Positions 25,540 through 33,932 of a DNA stretch of 46,464 bases are shown here, one piece after another; within the stretch, counting starts at the first letter, position 1; each line of letters starts with the position of its first letter. Source of the DNA: an uncultured Clostridia bacterium (GTDB lineage: Bacteria; Bacillota; Clostridia; Oscillospirales; Acutalibacteraceae); assembly GCA_947632045.1 (NCBI GenBank), contig CANRNQ010000019.1, forward strand, positions 1-46,464. The letters are read 5' to 3'. Below the pieces are notes generated by a model, which worked only from the letters and a program-made list of their open reading frames with translations, was not told the DNA's origin and searched no databases. The translations under genes were made by a program, and so were the position numbers.

Positions 25540-25956
25540 TCAATTTTCGCTTCCGTCAAGCGTGACCGTTTGGTCGTTGAGGGTTATCCTCAATGTATAG
25601 CCCTCAGGCGTTGACCTGCTGTATATATTGCTCTGAATTTCCTCAAAGCCGTTTTTAAGCAAATATTCGCCGTAGGAGTCAATATCCGCGGAGGTCAAGC
25701 CGCTGTATTTGTATTCGGAGCTTGCAGCCCCGTCCTCTGTTTTAACCTTGCTGTTTATGAGAGGCTTGCTGCCGACAACGGCGGTGATGGACTCAATCGA
25801 GATGTTCCCGTATTCGTACTTGTCGGGAGCCTTAATCTCCTGATGACTTTCGTCCTGACTGATCGAAACCTCTGTCGAGCAGGAGCAGAAAAGCAAAAGG
25901 GAAAGAGCGGTGAGAAGGCAGGCAATTATTTTTTTAAACCCTGAATTTTTTCTCAT
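25540..25956 (-). CDS. Small lipoprotein of unknown function
   Basis: A 138-residue protein with a signal peptide and lipobox LFCSC at about residues 22-26, hence likely anchored outside the membrane. The mature part includes a region (about 75-125) with alternating Tyr, Ser and Gly, as in small beta-strand-rich domains, and ends in TLDGSEN. I recognise no family. GGAGG precedes the ATG by 7 bases, and a strong promoter lies at 25987-26015. It is probably monocistronic. Confidence 0.78.
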   Translation of the reverse strand: MRKNSGFKKIIACLLTALSLLLFCSCSTEVSISQDESHQEIKAPDKYEYGNISIESITAVVGSKPLINSKVKTEDGAASSEYKYSGLTSADIDSYGEYLLKNGFEEIQSNIYSRSTPEGYTLRITLNDQTVTLDGSEN

Positions 25957-25986
25957 TTCAAGCCTCCTTCCTGCGACCTTGTTTGT

Positions 25987-26015
25987 ATTGTAGCATAAAC
26001 AGATTAAAAAATCAA
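25987..26015 (-). promoter_or_regulatory. Promoter of the small lipoprotein gene
   Basis: On the minus strand TTGATT (26015-26010), a 17-base spacer and TACAAT (25992-25987), about 30 bases before the start. Confidence 0.65.
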
Positions 26016-26035
26016 GCGTTTTTTGAAATTTTTAG

Positions 26036-27283
26036 TCAAGATTGATAATCTTTTAATTTTTCATACATAAGTTCGTCGACTCGAGCCTCAATTTCAAGCC
26101 CGCTTTCGGTGTAGCGCTCCGATAAAACAAAGCCGTCGCGCCGTATATCGGCGGCGAGGCCGACCTTGTCAAAGGGCAAAAGCCACCTGCCGCTTTTTAT
26201 TTTTATCGGAAGATTATCCTCTATCGCCTTGAGCAGCTCGTCTATACCATAGCCGTTTTTGGCGCTTATGCGCACGCCCCGGCCGATAAGGGGAATGTCG
26301 TCTATCCCCGTGACGAGGTCGCATTTGTTGAGCACAGGAATTATCGGCGAGCCCGAACAGCCGAGGGATTCGAGCAAATCGCGAGTGACCTCAAGGTGCA
26401 TCGAGGCCTCGCTCGACGATACGTCGCATACGTTTAATATAATATCAGCCTGAGCAGCCTCCTCAAGAGTCGATTTAAAGGCCTCTACAAGATGATGCGG
26501 AAGCCTGCGCACAAGCCCCACCGTGTCGATAAGCATAACCGATACGCCGCTCGGCAGCCTGAGAGCTCTTGAGGTCGGGTCAAGGGTGGCGAAAAGCTTG
26601 TCCTGAGCGAGAACACCCGCGTCGGTGAGATAATTCATAAGGGTGGATTTCCCCGCATTCGTATAGCCCACTATCGCAACGGTTATTACCCCGTCCTTGC
26701 GGCGGCGGTTTTTAAGCTGCTCGCGGTGACCTTCGCTTTCCTTCAAGCGCTCCTTTATCTTCTCCATCTTCGCGCGAATGTGCCTCTTGTCGGTTTCAAG
26801 CTTCGTTTCGCCAGGTCCCCTTGTGCCTATGCCGCCGCCGAGCCTTGACATAGCCGTGCCCTTGCCCGTGAGCCTTGGCAGCATATATTTTAACTGCGCA
26901 AGCTCCACCTGGAGCTTGCCCTCCTTGGTCTTTGCCCGCTGTGCGAAAATGTCGAGTATGAGCATAGTCCGGTCTATAACTCTAACGTCGGTTTTGTCCT
27001 CTATGTTCCTTATCTGAGTGGGAGTGAGCTCGCGGTCAAATATGAGCAGGTCGGCTTCATTTTGGCGGCAGTATTGCTCTATCTCGTCAAGACAGCCGCT
27101 GCCGACGCAGGTTGAGGCCTTTACGGCGTCGCGCTTTTGTATGACGTGCGACAAAACCTCGGCTCCGGCTGCTTCGGCAAGCTCGTAAAGCTCCGCCATA
27201 GACGCTTCTGCGTCGTATTCTCCGGTATCTACAGCAACAAGCAGAGCGCGCTGGCTTATATCCTCGTTTTCGTGAATTTCCAT
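26036..27283 (-). CDS. hflX: Ribosome-associated GTPase HflX
   Basis: A 415-residue GTPase. The N-terminal HflX domain (about 1-185) includes the GSGCLDEI segment and the conserved Gly-rich loop LGGGIGTRGPGETKLE. The G domain shows G1 GYTNAGKST, G3 DTVGLV and G4 NKCDL. HflX binds the 50S subunit and can split stalled or hibernating ribosomes (known in E. coli and Bacillota). AAAGGAG precedes the ATG by 7 bases. A promoter lies at 27351-27379. The last genes before it are convergent or unrelated, so it is likely a single-gene unit. Confidence 0.94.
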   Translation of the reverse strand: MEIHENEDISQRALLVAVDTGEYDAEASMAELYELAEAAGAEVLSHVIQKRDAVKASTCVGSGCLDEIEQYCRQNEADLLIFDRELTPTQIRNIEDKTDVRVIDRTMLILDIFAQRAKTKEGKLQVELAQLKYMLPRLTGKGTAMSRLGGGIGTRGPGETKLETDKRHIRAKMEKIKERLKESEGHREQLKNRRRKDGVITVAIVGYTNAGKSTLMNYLTDAGVLAQDKLFATLDPTSRALRLPSGVSVMLIDTVGLVRRLPHHLVEAFKSTLEEAAQADIILNVCDVSSSEASMHLEVTRDLLESLGCSGSPIIPVLNKCDLVTGIDDIPLIGRGVRISAKNGYGIDELLKAIEDNLPIKIKSGRWLLPFDKVGLAADIRRDGFVLSERYTESGLEIEARVDELMYEKLKDYQS

Positions 27284-27350
27284 TTATATCTCCTTTCAGC
27301 GCATGGCGCTGTGTTTGGCGTTAAAATCACGGTTGTGATCCGATGAGAAT

Positions 27351-27379
27351 AGTTTAGCACAAGCTTTGGCGATTGGCAA
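27351..27379 (-). promoter_or_regulatory. hflX promoter
   Basis: On the minus strand TTGCCA (27379-27374), a 17-base spacer and TAAACT (27356-27351), about 65 bases upstream of the hflX start. Confidence 0.5.
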
Positions 27380-27408
27380 ATTTGCGGCGGCTTTTTTAAA
27401 AGTTTTTA

Positions 27409-27438
27409 TTGACTTTTTGTGGATAAGAGTGTTATAAT
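27409..27438 (+). promoter_or_regulatory. tRNA-Thr promoter
   Basis: TTGACT at 27409-27414, an 18-base spacer and a perfect TATAAT at 27433-27438, 13 bases before the mature tRNA. Confidence 0.7.
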
Positions 27439-27451
27439 AGCCGAGTGGAAT

Positions 27452-27527
27452 GCTGGAATAGCTCAGACGGTAGAGCGACGCTCTCGTAAAGCGTAGGTCG
27501 AGGGTTCAAGTCCCTTTTCCAGCTCCA
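27452..27527 (+). tRNA. tRNA-Thr(CGT)
   Basis: A full cloverleaf: acceptor GCTGGAA/TTCCAGC, D arm GCTCAGACGGTAGAGC, anticodon stem ACGCT/AGCGT with loop CTCGTAA (anticodon CGT, decoding ACG), T arm GAGGGTTCAAGTCCCTT, discriminator T and encoded CCA. Length 76 with CCA. Confidence 0.95.
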
Positions 27528-27539
27528 AATTAAAAAACA

Positions 27540-27745
27540 GGGCTGCCGCGATCCCGACGACCTTTGTCGCGATCAGGGGCAGCCTTTAATAGGAATGAAC
27601 CATCGCGCCTGCGCGGTATTGCTCCGCCAAGCCGACAAAGCGGAGCTCCGATGGCTTTCTTTATGCTTTATGTTTTAAATGTTTTAAGGCCTTATAGCCT
27701 TAAAATGCGCGGCTCACAAAGCACTTGCATGAGCAGGTGCTTTTT
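27540..27745 (+). other. Hairpin-rich spacer between the two tRNAs, with terminators
   Basis: The first hairpin (GGCTGCC 27541-27547 with GGCAGCC 27578-27584, then TTT) lies just after tRNA-Thr and may terminate it. A second (AAAGCACTTGC/GCAGGTGCTTT, 27718-27743, then TT) is a better terminator. No gene is supported; the short ORFs here run through tRNA and hairpins. Confidence 0.5.
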
Positions 27746-27800
27746 CATCGAATTTTATTTATCTTTATTTATATATTAATATACGCTTTATGCGCAATAC

Positions 27801-27874
<74 letters not shown>

Positions 27875-27878
27875 CTTA

Positions 27879-27909
27879 GCGGCAGGCCCCTTCGGCTTGC
27901 CGCATTTTT
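27879..27909 (+). terminator. Terminator of tRNA-Gly
   Basis: A 10-bp stem (27879-27888 with 27894-27903, one G-U pair) with loop CCTTC, followed by ATTTTT. Confidence 0.8.
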
Positions 27910-27934
27910 AGCGCCGCAGGGCCTTTGACTTCCC

Positions 27935-27963
27935 TTGACAAAAGCACGGCTTTGGGCTAAGAT
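27935..27963 (+). promoter_or_regulatory. glyQS promoter
   Basis: A perfect TTGACA at 27935-27940, a 17-base spacer and TAAGAT at 27958-27963. The leader to the ATG at 28036 is only about 65 bases, with a GGCCGT/ACGGCC hairpin; it is too short for a T-box. Confidence 0.6.
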
Positions 27964-28035
27964 ATTATTTGTTGAAATGGCCGTGAAACGGCCGCAAATA
28001 AATTGTCAAAATCATCTCTGAAAGGAATTGCAAAT

Positions 28036-29412
28036 ATGAACAACAGCGATAAAAGCATGGAAAAAATTGTGGCGCTCTGCAAGGGCAGGGGCTTTGTATA
28101 TCCGGGGTCTGAAATTTACGGCGGACTTGCAAATACATGGGATTACGGCCCGCTTGGCGTGGAGCTTAAGAACAATATCAAGAACGCCTGGCGCAAAAAG
28201 TTTATTCAGGAAAATAAATATAACGTCGGGCTTGACGCCGCGATACTGATGAACCCTCAGGCATGGGTGGCTTCGGGACACCTTGGGGGCTTTTCCGACC
28301 CGCTTATGGACTGCCGCGACTGCAAAACTCGTCACCGCGCCGACGATTTGATCGAGGATTTTGACGGAACCAACGTGTCGGGCTGGTCGAATGAGGATAT
28401 GATGAACTACATAAAAGAGCACGAAATACCCTGCCCGAACTGCGGAAAGCACAACTTCACCGACATAAGGCAGTTTAATTTGATGTTCAAGACCTTTCAG
28501 GGCGTTACCGAGGACAGCAAAAACGAGATATACCTTCGCCCCGAAACCGCTCAGGGCATATTCGTAAACTTCTCAAACATTCAGAGAACGAGCCGCAAAA
28601 AGATCCCCTTCGGAGTCGCTCAGATAGGAAAATCATTCAGAAACGAGATCACTCCGGGCAACTTCATCTTCCGCGTGAGGGAATTTGAGCAGATGGAGCT
28701 TGAATTTTTCTGCAAGCCCGGTACCGATTTGGAGTGGTTCGACTATTGGAGAAGCTTTTGCCGCGATTGGCTTTACTCCCTCAATATCAAGGAGGAAAAT
28801 CTCCGCCTGCGCGACCACTCGCCCGAGGAGCTCTGCTTCTACTCAAAGGCGACGACCGATTTCGAGTATCTCTTCCCCTTCGGCTGGGGCGAGCTTTGGG
28901 GTATCGCCGACAGAACCGACTACGACCTCACTCAGCATCAAAATCACTCCGGAAAGAGCCTTGAATATTTCGACCCGAGCGACAATTCGAGATATGTGCC
29001 CTATGTCATAGAGCCGTCTCTCGGCGTTGAGCGATTATTCCTCGCGATAATCACCGAGGCGTACGACGAGGAGCATCTCGACGAAAAGGACTCTCGCGTT
29101 GTGCTAAGGCTTCACCCTGCCCTTTCTCCGTTCAAGGCCGCAGTGCTTCCTCTTTCAAAAAAGCTCTCTGAAAACGCCGAAAAGGTGTTCTCAGAGCTTG
29201 CAAGCGACTTTATGGTTGAGTTTGACGATACAGGCTCTATCGGCAAGCGCTATCGCCGCCAAGACGAGATCGGCACCCCTCTTTGCATCACATACGACTT
29301 TGACTCCGAAAACGACAATTGCGTGACTGTCCGCGACCGCGACACCATGCAGCAGGAAAGAATATCAATAGATAGCCTTAAGGCTTATATCCTTGACAAA
29401 ATAAAATTTTGA
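28036..29412 (+). CDS. glyQS: Glycyl-tRNA synthetase (alpha2 type)
   Basis: A 458-residue class II aminoacyl-tRNA synthetase that charges tRNA-Gly. It starts with the family pattern [23 protein letters not shown] and shows class II motif 2 in [22 protein letters not shown] and motif 3 in PSLGVERLF. The CxxC pairs CRDC and CPNC (about residues 94-145) may bind zinc. The C-terminal anticodon-binding domain is about 355-458. I use ATG 28036 because GAAAGGAA is 9 bases upstream. This is the dimeric single-chain enzyme rather than the GlyQ/GlyS tetramer. Confidence 0.95.
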   Translation: MNNSDKSMEKIVALCKGRGFVYPGSEIYGGLANTWDYGPLGVELKNNIKNAWRKKFIQENKYNVGLDAAILMNPQAWVASGHLGGFSDPLMDCRDCKTRHRADDLIEDFDGTNVSGWSNEDMMNYIKEHEIPCPNCGKHNFTDIRQFNLMFKTFQGVTEDSKNEIYLRPETAQGIFVNFSNIQRTSRKKIPFGVAQIGKSFRNEITPGNFIFRVREFEQMELEFFCKPGTDLEWFDYWRSFCRDWLYSLNIKEENLRLRDHSPEELCFYSKATTDFEYLFPFGWGELWGIADRTDYDLTQHQNHSGKSLEYFDPSDNSRYVPYVIEPSLGVERLFLAIITEAYDEEHLDEKDSRVVLRLHPALSPFKAAVLPLSKKLSENAEKVFSELASDFMVEFDDTGSIGKRYRRQDEIGTPLCITYDFDSENDNCVTVRDRDTMQQERISIDSLKAYILDKIKF

Positions 29413-29451
29413 CAGCGATTTTTGGGCTCGCGCCTAAAACCGCTGTCGCTT

Positions 29452-29526
29452 GCAGCAGCTTTGCCGCCTTGCTCCGGCTAAAGCTGCTGCTTTTTATTTT
29501 TTTAGGGGGAGCGACCGCTCCCCCTA
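29452..29526 (+). terminator. Terminator of glyQS built from the repeat-family hairpin
   Basis: An 11-bp perfect stem GCAGCAGCTTT/AAAGCTGCTGC (29452-29462 with 29480-29490), extended inward by GCCG/CGGC, is followed by TTTTTATTTTTTT. A second hairpin AGGGGGAGC/GCTCCCCCT follows at 29504-29525. Sequence and order match the left end and central palindrome of the dispersed repeat, but the loop differs (CCTTGCTC). Confidence 0.8.
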
Positions 29527-29533
29527 AAATCTA

Positions 29534-29998
29534 CTATTTAAAAGCAACAATGATGTACTGTATACCGCTTTCATTGAAATTGGCTCTTGCTCCGCCGGAC
29601 ATAGAGGCGGAATACGAAAGCGAAAGGCGAGAGCCGGTTAGAGAAAGCCCCTTCGTTCCTCCAAAGCCGGGTACAACGAAGCCTCCGTTGATAACGTCGC
29701 CCGAGGTCTCGTGAGCAACGCTCGGACTGTTCTTTTTTTGAATTAATACAAGCTTCGGCTCAAAGCTTAGGTTGACAACAATGCTTTCTTCGCCGGTTCC
29801 AAGGTGCTGAACGACCTGAAAGGGCGACGATATTCTCGACTTTTCGGCCGATGTGAGATGTATCTCGGAGTTTTTGGTGTGCGAGCCGAGAGTCGAGTCG
29901 ATTATGCTGTTGTCCGACACAAAGTCGGTGCGCGTCGGGTGGTCGCTGCCAATCCAGGCGTTCAAGCCCAAATTTGCGGTTTTGTTTGTCGATGACAT
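29534..29998 (-). CDS. Short phage tail-fibre-like protein
   Basis: A 154-residue protein. The N-terminal part (LGLNAWIGSDHPTRTDF, then HTKNSEIHLTSAEKSRI) is the typical start of Clostridia phage tail fibres, which lists a D-N start set and an H-x-T-x-x-E block. The C-terminal part (about 60-154) looks like a small beta-rich receptor-binding domain ending in GIQYIIVAFK, as in many Bacillota fibres. It is far shorter than usual fibre proteins (XkdV is several hundred residues). It is the last gene of the cluster, next to the baseplate genes; adhesion to a surface is likely its role. Confidence 0.75.
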   Translation of the reverse strand: MSSTNKTANLGLNAWIGSDHPTRTDFVSDNSIIDSTLGSHTKNSEIHLTSAEKSRISSPFQVVQHLGTGEESIVVNLSFEPKLVLIQKKNSPSVAHETSGDVINGGFVVPGFGGTKGLSLTGSRLSLSYSASMSGGARANFNESGIQYIIVAFK

Positions 29999-30012
29999 TT
30001 TTTCTCTCCCTT

Positions 30013-30585
30013 CTAAGGCTTAAGCGAGTCTATCGAGTCCCAGGTGTAGCCCTTGTCGTCCGATTGCTGAAACGTAAGCCCGAGCGAGTCTATCTGAGCC
30101 CAGCTTATATTTCCGAATATTAAGTCTATTTCAAGATGAGCGGGCAAAAGCTCGTCGAGCTGATCTCTGATCCAAGCCCTCTTGGTCACGCTGTAATCGT
30201 TGTCGCTGAGGTCTATCGTAACGACAAAGAGCGAAGGGTTCTCGTCTATTCTAAAGCCATCTATCCCGAGCGAGGTCAATATATCCTCGGCGCTGCGCTT
30301 TGTAAAGCTGCGCGGGCTCAGCCTTAGCCTTTTTATCAAAAGCTCGCGCCTTAAAGCGGAGCTCGTGCTCAGATTAGGCGGGCCGAATATCTCCTCCCAG
30401 CTTGAAAGCCCAAAGTCGATTGCGGTGGGAATGAAGGCCTCGCGTATTATTACGTCAAGTCGGTTGTCCACGGTATCTATCCCGCGGGCAAAGGCTCTAA
30501 TCTCAGAATCGTTTGCAGCGCCTTGGGCAAGGTTATAAATGCCGATGGGAATAAGCTTGGTCTTCATGCTTTGATACGACTTCAT
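30013..30585 (-). CDS. XkdU-like baseplate protein
   Basis: A 190-residue protein resembling XkdU/YmfQ (DUF2313) baseplate proteins, which connect the baseplate J ring to fibres. Typical features are the N-terminal SEIRAFARGIDTVDNRLDVIIREAFIPTA and the central RRELLIKRLRLSPRSFTKRSAEDIL, followed by a C-terminal half with Asp-rich beta segments. It follows the baseplate J gene by six bases. The order J then U then fibre is the same as in PBSX. Confidence 0.8.
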   Translation of the reverse strand: MKSYQSMKTKLIPIGIYNLAQGAANDSEIRAFARGIDTVDNRLDVIIREAFIPTAIDFGLSSWEEIFGPPNLSTSSALRRELLIKRLRLSPRSFTKRSAEDILTSLGIDGFRIDENPSLFVVTIDLSDNDYSVTKRAWIRDQLDELLPAHLEIDLIFGNISWAQIDSLGLTFQQSDDKGYTWDSIDSLKP

Positions 30586-30591
30586 TACAGC

Positions 30592-31653
30592 TTACCCCCC
30601 GTATATGTTTATTGTGCCGATGGTGTAAAGCTGGGAAGGTTCGGCGAGCAGATTTAGCATTGAGTTGCCCGCGAATAAAAATGAATCTATCCCCTCGACC
30701 TTGGCTACGGCAGCCCCAAGCTTTGACACAAACACTCCCTCGCCTACCCGCAAATCGGCGAAAAATGCGTTGATATTGTCGTTTATTTCGCGACTGACGT
30801 CGTTAAAATCATACCCGCTTTTTACGGCGAGGTGCAAGGATACGTTTGTAGATACCAACTTAGCCGGTGAAACAAGCACGTCCACGTTTAGCTCGCGCTC
30901 GCTCGAGATTATGTCCTGAACCTTTTTGGCGTACGCTTGGTCAAGAGCGCTGCCGCGGCCGGCTATATATATGTCTATGGTTCCATTTCCGCGCACCCTC
31001 GGAGCCACGCTTGCGGAGTACACCCCGTCGACGCTCTCGGCAAGCCGCCTGTAATATGCCCTGTTTGCGCCGGTGGACGGCGTTTTTATATCGTCGAGTA
31101 TCCTCCTACGCAGAGCCTCGTCCGGCTCAAGGTCTGATCCGCCGGTAAAGGCGGCCTGATTTTTAACCGACAGCAGAGAGTTCGGCGAGCTTGTTATTAC
31201 GCTTATGCACCTCGGGGCCGCGTTGCCAAGACTGCCGGCAGAGGCCGCCGCTGCCGGCACAGTCGCGCTGAGCTCGCCTCTTAATATCTGCGCCGATTGA
31301 GTCGTGACAAAGCTCACCGGTTTTTTTCCAACGGTAGAGCAGCTTGTGCCAGAGGGTATTGCTATGTCTGAGGCGGCGGCTTCTTCAAGTGAAAATGTCA
31401 GCTCACCGGTCGCGACGGTGGGCTGCTTTCTTGTCAGCCCTCGCATCGACGCGTGGTAATCAAGCTGCTGCCCCGAAGCGGTTTGGGGAAAGAGCTGGTT
31501 GTTTATCCACTCTATCGAGCTTTGCAGGTTGAACAGCTCTCCGGCGAGCAGCTTTATCTTTATCGCGGCGTCCGAGGCCTCGTTGTAATCGCAGCCGCTG
31601 AGCTCCTTATAGCGCTGCGCCATTCTGCCCTCTATTTCATCATAGCTTTCCAT
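30592..31653 (-). CDS. Baseplate J-like protein
   Basis: A 353-residue baseplate wedge protein of the gpJ/XkdT family, which forms the ring around the hub of contractile tails. The characteristic RMAQRYKELSGCDYNEASDAAIKI and QLFPQTASGQQLDYHASMRGLTR starts the N-terminal domain, and SLGNAAPRCISVIT and the EPDEALRRRILDDIKTPSTGANRAYYRRLA block is the family hallmark. It overlaps the upstream gp25-like gene by one base. Full length is normal for the family. Confidence 0.9.
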   Translation of the reverse strand: MESYDEIEGRMAQRYKELSGCDYNEASDAAIKIKLLAGELFNLQSSIEWINNQLFPQTASGQQLDYHASMRGLTRKQPTVATGELTFSLEEAAASDIAIPSGTSCSTVGKKPVSFVTTQSAQILRGELSATVPAAAASAGSLGNAAPRCISVITSSPNSLLSVKNQAAFTGGSDLEPDEALRRRILDDIKTPSTGANRAYYRRLAESVDGVYSASVAPRVRGNGTIDIYIAGRGSALDQAYAKKVQDIISSERELNVDVLVSPAKLVSTNVSLHLAVKSGYDFNDVSREINDNINAFFADLRVGEGVFVSKLGAAVAKVEGIDSFLFAGNSMLNLLAEPSQLYTIGTINIYGG

Positions 31654-31997
31654 TAAACAGTCACCTCCACGGTTCCGCTTTCGTCACCGAGCGATACCTC
31701 AAGCGATATTTTTATTTTGCCGTTTTCACAGCGGCTGACGTTAAGCGCCCCAAGCCTTGTTTGCGGCACATCGGCTACCGCCTCCCTCGCCAAAAGCTCG
31801 GCGCGGCTGTGTATAGCGTCCTCAAGCTGTGCTGTGCCGTCAAGCTCAGACCCGAGTTCGCGCGAGTATATAAAGCTTGCGCGCTTCATTTTAAGCCTTA
31901 TGTATACGCTCTGCATAAGCTCGGCAAGCCCGCTTATCAAATACGGCATACCCCTGCCGTCAAGGTCAAATTCACCGTTTAAAAGAGCGGTGTCCAT
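31653..31997 (-). CDS. gp25/XkdS-like baseplate wedge protein
   Basis: A 114-residue protein in the position of XkdS, between the spike and baseplate J. The pattern YIRLKMKRASFIYSRELGSEL, then LAREAVADVPQTRLGALNV, fits gp25-like or DUF2634 wedge proteins, which nucleate sheath assembly in contractile tails. No sheath gene is present here, so its usual partner is missing. It abuts the spike gene with no gap. Confidence 0.7.
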   Translation of the reverse strand: MDTALLNGEFDLDGRGMPYLISGLAELMQSVYIRLKMKRASFIYSRELGSELDGTAQLEDAIHSRAELLAREAVADVPQTRLGALNVSRCENGKIKISLEVSLGDESGTVEVTV

Positions 31998-32336
31998 TTA
32001 TGCTATCACCCTCCCGTTGGCGATTATAGAGCCGTCATTTTTTAATATAAGGCGCGCGCCTCCGGCTGAATACAGCATTACCTCGCCGGGTGAAAGCTCG
32101 CTTAGGTTTTGCGCGAGCGCGCCTATGGCAACGCTTTCGCCGCCTATCGGCAGTATTACGGCCTGCACCCCGTCGGGCATCACCGAGGCTATTCCAAACG
32201 GAGCCACGCACCTTAGCTCGCCGTGGGGCTTGGTGCCGCTTGCGTCAATGCGGGCCCCGCGCGAGGCCGTTACCCTTGCGTCCTCCGCGCCCCTTGTGCG
32301 GCGAGTCTGCTCCTCAATGCTTTTTGAAAGCCACAT
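31998..32336 (-). CDS. Phage spike protein (gp45/gpV-like, short)
   Basis: A 112-residue protein with an OB-fold-like segment (RCVAPFGIASVMPDGVQAVILPIGGESVAIGAL) followed by a beta-strand repeat PGEVMLYSAGGARLILKNDGSIIANG. This matches Mu gp45-type central spikes that pierce the target envelope. PBSX has XkdR (DUF2577) at this position instead. It lies 17 bases after the hub gene. The C-terminal needle is very short. Confidence 0.72.
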   Translation of the reverse strand: MWLSKSIEEQTRRTRGAEDARVTASRGARIDASGTKPHGELRCVAPFGIASVMPDGVQAVILPIGGESVAIGALAQNLSELSPGEVMLYSAGGARLILKNDGSIIANGRVIA

Positions 32337-32353
32337 ATGCTTCTCCCTTCTTG

Positions 32354-33298
32354 TTATTTATCAATTTTAATCTCGCCCTCCGCCGTTATCTGAGTGAAAA
32401 AACCGTTCGAGCCAAGGCTTTGCTTTACGCGCGAGCACTTAAGACCATCGTAGACTCTGCCGCTGTCGAGCTTTATTTTTATTCGGCTGCCGAGTGGACA
32501 AAGCAGAAATTCGGGCGAGCTTATTTTTACAACAAGGCTGCCAAGACTGCCGCTTGATATCAGATCCTCGCTGCCCACAGAGCCCGAGACGGAGTCTACA
32601 TAGCGCGTTCTCACAATGCCGAGGTGCTCGGCGGTGGGGTTCGTTGTTTCAATATCATAGCCGTCGTGATGAGGCGGCCTTGTGTGCACGGAGGATATAA
32701 GCCTGTAATACCGCCTGTTGATACGAGCCTCGGTGTAGCTTATGCCGTTGTCGTTGCTAAAATAAAGCGAGGGCACGGACGCGCGGCGCAGAATTACTCT
32801 GCCGCTCTCGTCGAGATATGGAAGGCTCGAATAACAGCGCGAGCAAAAGCTCTTTATCACCTGCCAGTGCGACATACCCTTGTATATGTTCAAATCGGTG
32901 TACTCCCCGTCATCGTCGCAGATAAAGTCGAGCCCAAAGGGCGAGATGTGCCTTCGCGCGATAAGGGCAGCTCCGGCGTTTTTGTAATCAAGCGGCTCGG
33001 CCTCGTTGTCAAGCAGCAAGGCCGCCTTGCCGCGGGAATATATCCTCGTCGGCGCGGAACGAGAGCCCTCGCACTGTATAGCCTCGTCTATTATGCCGGT
33101 GAAGATTATCGCGCCGTCGCGCTCAAGCTCTATCCCACAGCCGCTGCTTTCGGGTATGCTGCGCAAGGCAAGGCTCAGGCTCATATCGTCGGCTGCGCCG
33201 AGCTCGCGGTTTATCTCAAAGGAAAGGGGCGGCGGCAGCGGAGTTTTAACGCCGTTTTTGTCAACAAGACTCAAGCTCAGCACAGCCTTATCACCCAC
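32354..33298 (-). CDS. gpD/XkdQ-like baseplate hub protein
   Basis: A 314-residue protein of the phage late-control D / XkdQ family, the hub that holds the spike (equivalent to gp27 or part of VgrG). Family features are FTGIIDEA, the RIYSRGKAALLLDNEA segment and FGLDFICDDDGEYTDLNIYKGMSHWQVIKSFC. It overlaps the LysM gene by 22 bases (32-33 kb), a sign of coupled translation. Length is normal. Confidence 0.85.
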   Translation of the reverse strand: MGDKAVLSLSLVDKNGVKTPLPPPLSFEINRELGAADDMSLSLALRSIPESSGCGIELERDGAIIFTGIIDEAIQCEGSRSAPTRIYSRGKAALLLDNEAEPLDYKNAGAALIARRHISPFGLDFICDDDGEYTDLNIYKGMSHWQVIKSFCSRCYSSLPYLDESGRVILRRASVPSLYFSNDNGISYTEARINRRYYRLISSVHTRPPHHDGYDIETTNPTAEHLGIVRTRYVDSVSGSVGSEDLISSGSLGSLVVKISSPEFLLCPLGSRIKIKLDSGRVYDGLKCSRVKQSLGSNGFFTQITAEGEIKIDK

Positions 33299-33810
33299 CC
33301 CTCGCTCAGCTCGTCGGGTCGCTTTACAAAGGTGTTCAGGCGCAGCAGCTCCTCGACCGCGACCCCGTATTTATACCCGATGTCCCACAGACTGTCGCGC
33401 GGAGCCGCGACGACGCTTTTTGGCCGGCAAGCGCCGTCGTCGCGGTTAAAGCTTTTTGTCGATGACAGACAGGTAAATTCAAAGCTTATGTTTATCAGCT
33501 TCTCGCTCGGACTTAGCGTATATTTAAGTGAGGTCAGCGCGGCGTTGACCGAGGGAAACGGCGATATGGACAACAGCCTGCCGCGGCCGTCAAGACATTG
33601 CTGAAGCTGCAAAAGCTTTAAAAAGCAGTCGTCGCCCGTTATTATCCCGCGCCCCCTTACGGTGGCGTTGTCGAGGCATATCGGCGTAAAAACAGAGTCC
33701 GAAAAAGGGTACACACGCTTTATGCCGTCCAAGGTGCTTTCAACGCTCAGCTCCTCCGGATTGTGCATAAAGCTGTATTCGCCAAACTTCATTTGGGTAA
33801 AATTTTTCAA
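33277..33810 (-). CDS. XkdP-like LysM baseplate hub protein
   Basis: A 177-residue protein. The N-terminal two thirds resembles the tail-hub domain of XkdP/YqbP (KFGEYSFMHNPEELSVES), and the C-terminus is a LysM module (about 130-177: APRDSLWDIGYKYGVAVEEL ... GWVIRLC). I use the TTG at 33810 because GGAGG lies 9 bases upstream and it overlaps the stop of the small ORF before it. In PBSX this gene follows the tape-measure gene; here it follows a 41-codon ORF instead. Confidence 0.82.
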   Translation of the reverse strand: MKNFTQMKFGEYSFMHNPEELSVESTLDGIKRVYPFSDSVFTPICLDNATVRGRGIITGDDCFLKLLQLQQCLDGRGRLLSISPFPSVNAALTSLKYTLSPSEKLINISFEFTCLSSTKSFNRDDGACRPKSVVAAPRDSLWDIGYKYGVAVEELLRLNTFVKRPDELSEGWVIRLC

Positions 33811-33932
33811 TTCTCCGCCTCCGTTTCTCTAAAGCCGGAATACCTGCGGCTGTCGCGCTCGAGTATCTCGCTTAAGCTCTCGGCAAGCTCGCCGAGATCG
33901 TCGCCGTAAGCGTCATTAAGCTCAAGACTCAT
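33807..33932 (-). CDS. Small acidic 41-residue protein at the tail-shaft junction
   Basis: A short ORF that starts in an ATGA overlap with the preceding gene and ends in a TTGA overlap with the LysM gene, with GGAAGGAGA seven bases upstream of its ATG. The product is acidic and mostly helical (SLELNDAYGDDLGELAES, then LSEILERD). Tight coupling at both ends argues that it is translated. It sits exactly where sheath, tube, chaperone and tape-measure genes would be in PBSX, so it may be a remnant of a chaperone or a real linker protein. No family is recognised. Confidence 0.65.
   Translation of the reverse strand: MSLELNDAYGDDLGELAESLSEILERDSRRYSGFRETEAEN

Noticed and set aside
27875-28035. T-box riboswitch ahead of glyQS
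   Set aside because: The transcript leader is only about 65 bases and has no T-box sequence, specifier loop or adjacent terminator/antiterminator pair.
32624-33604. 326-codon plus-strand ORF
   Set aside because: It is antisense to the gpD-like and LysM hub genes, which have clear family matches, overlaps and ribosome sites.
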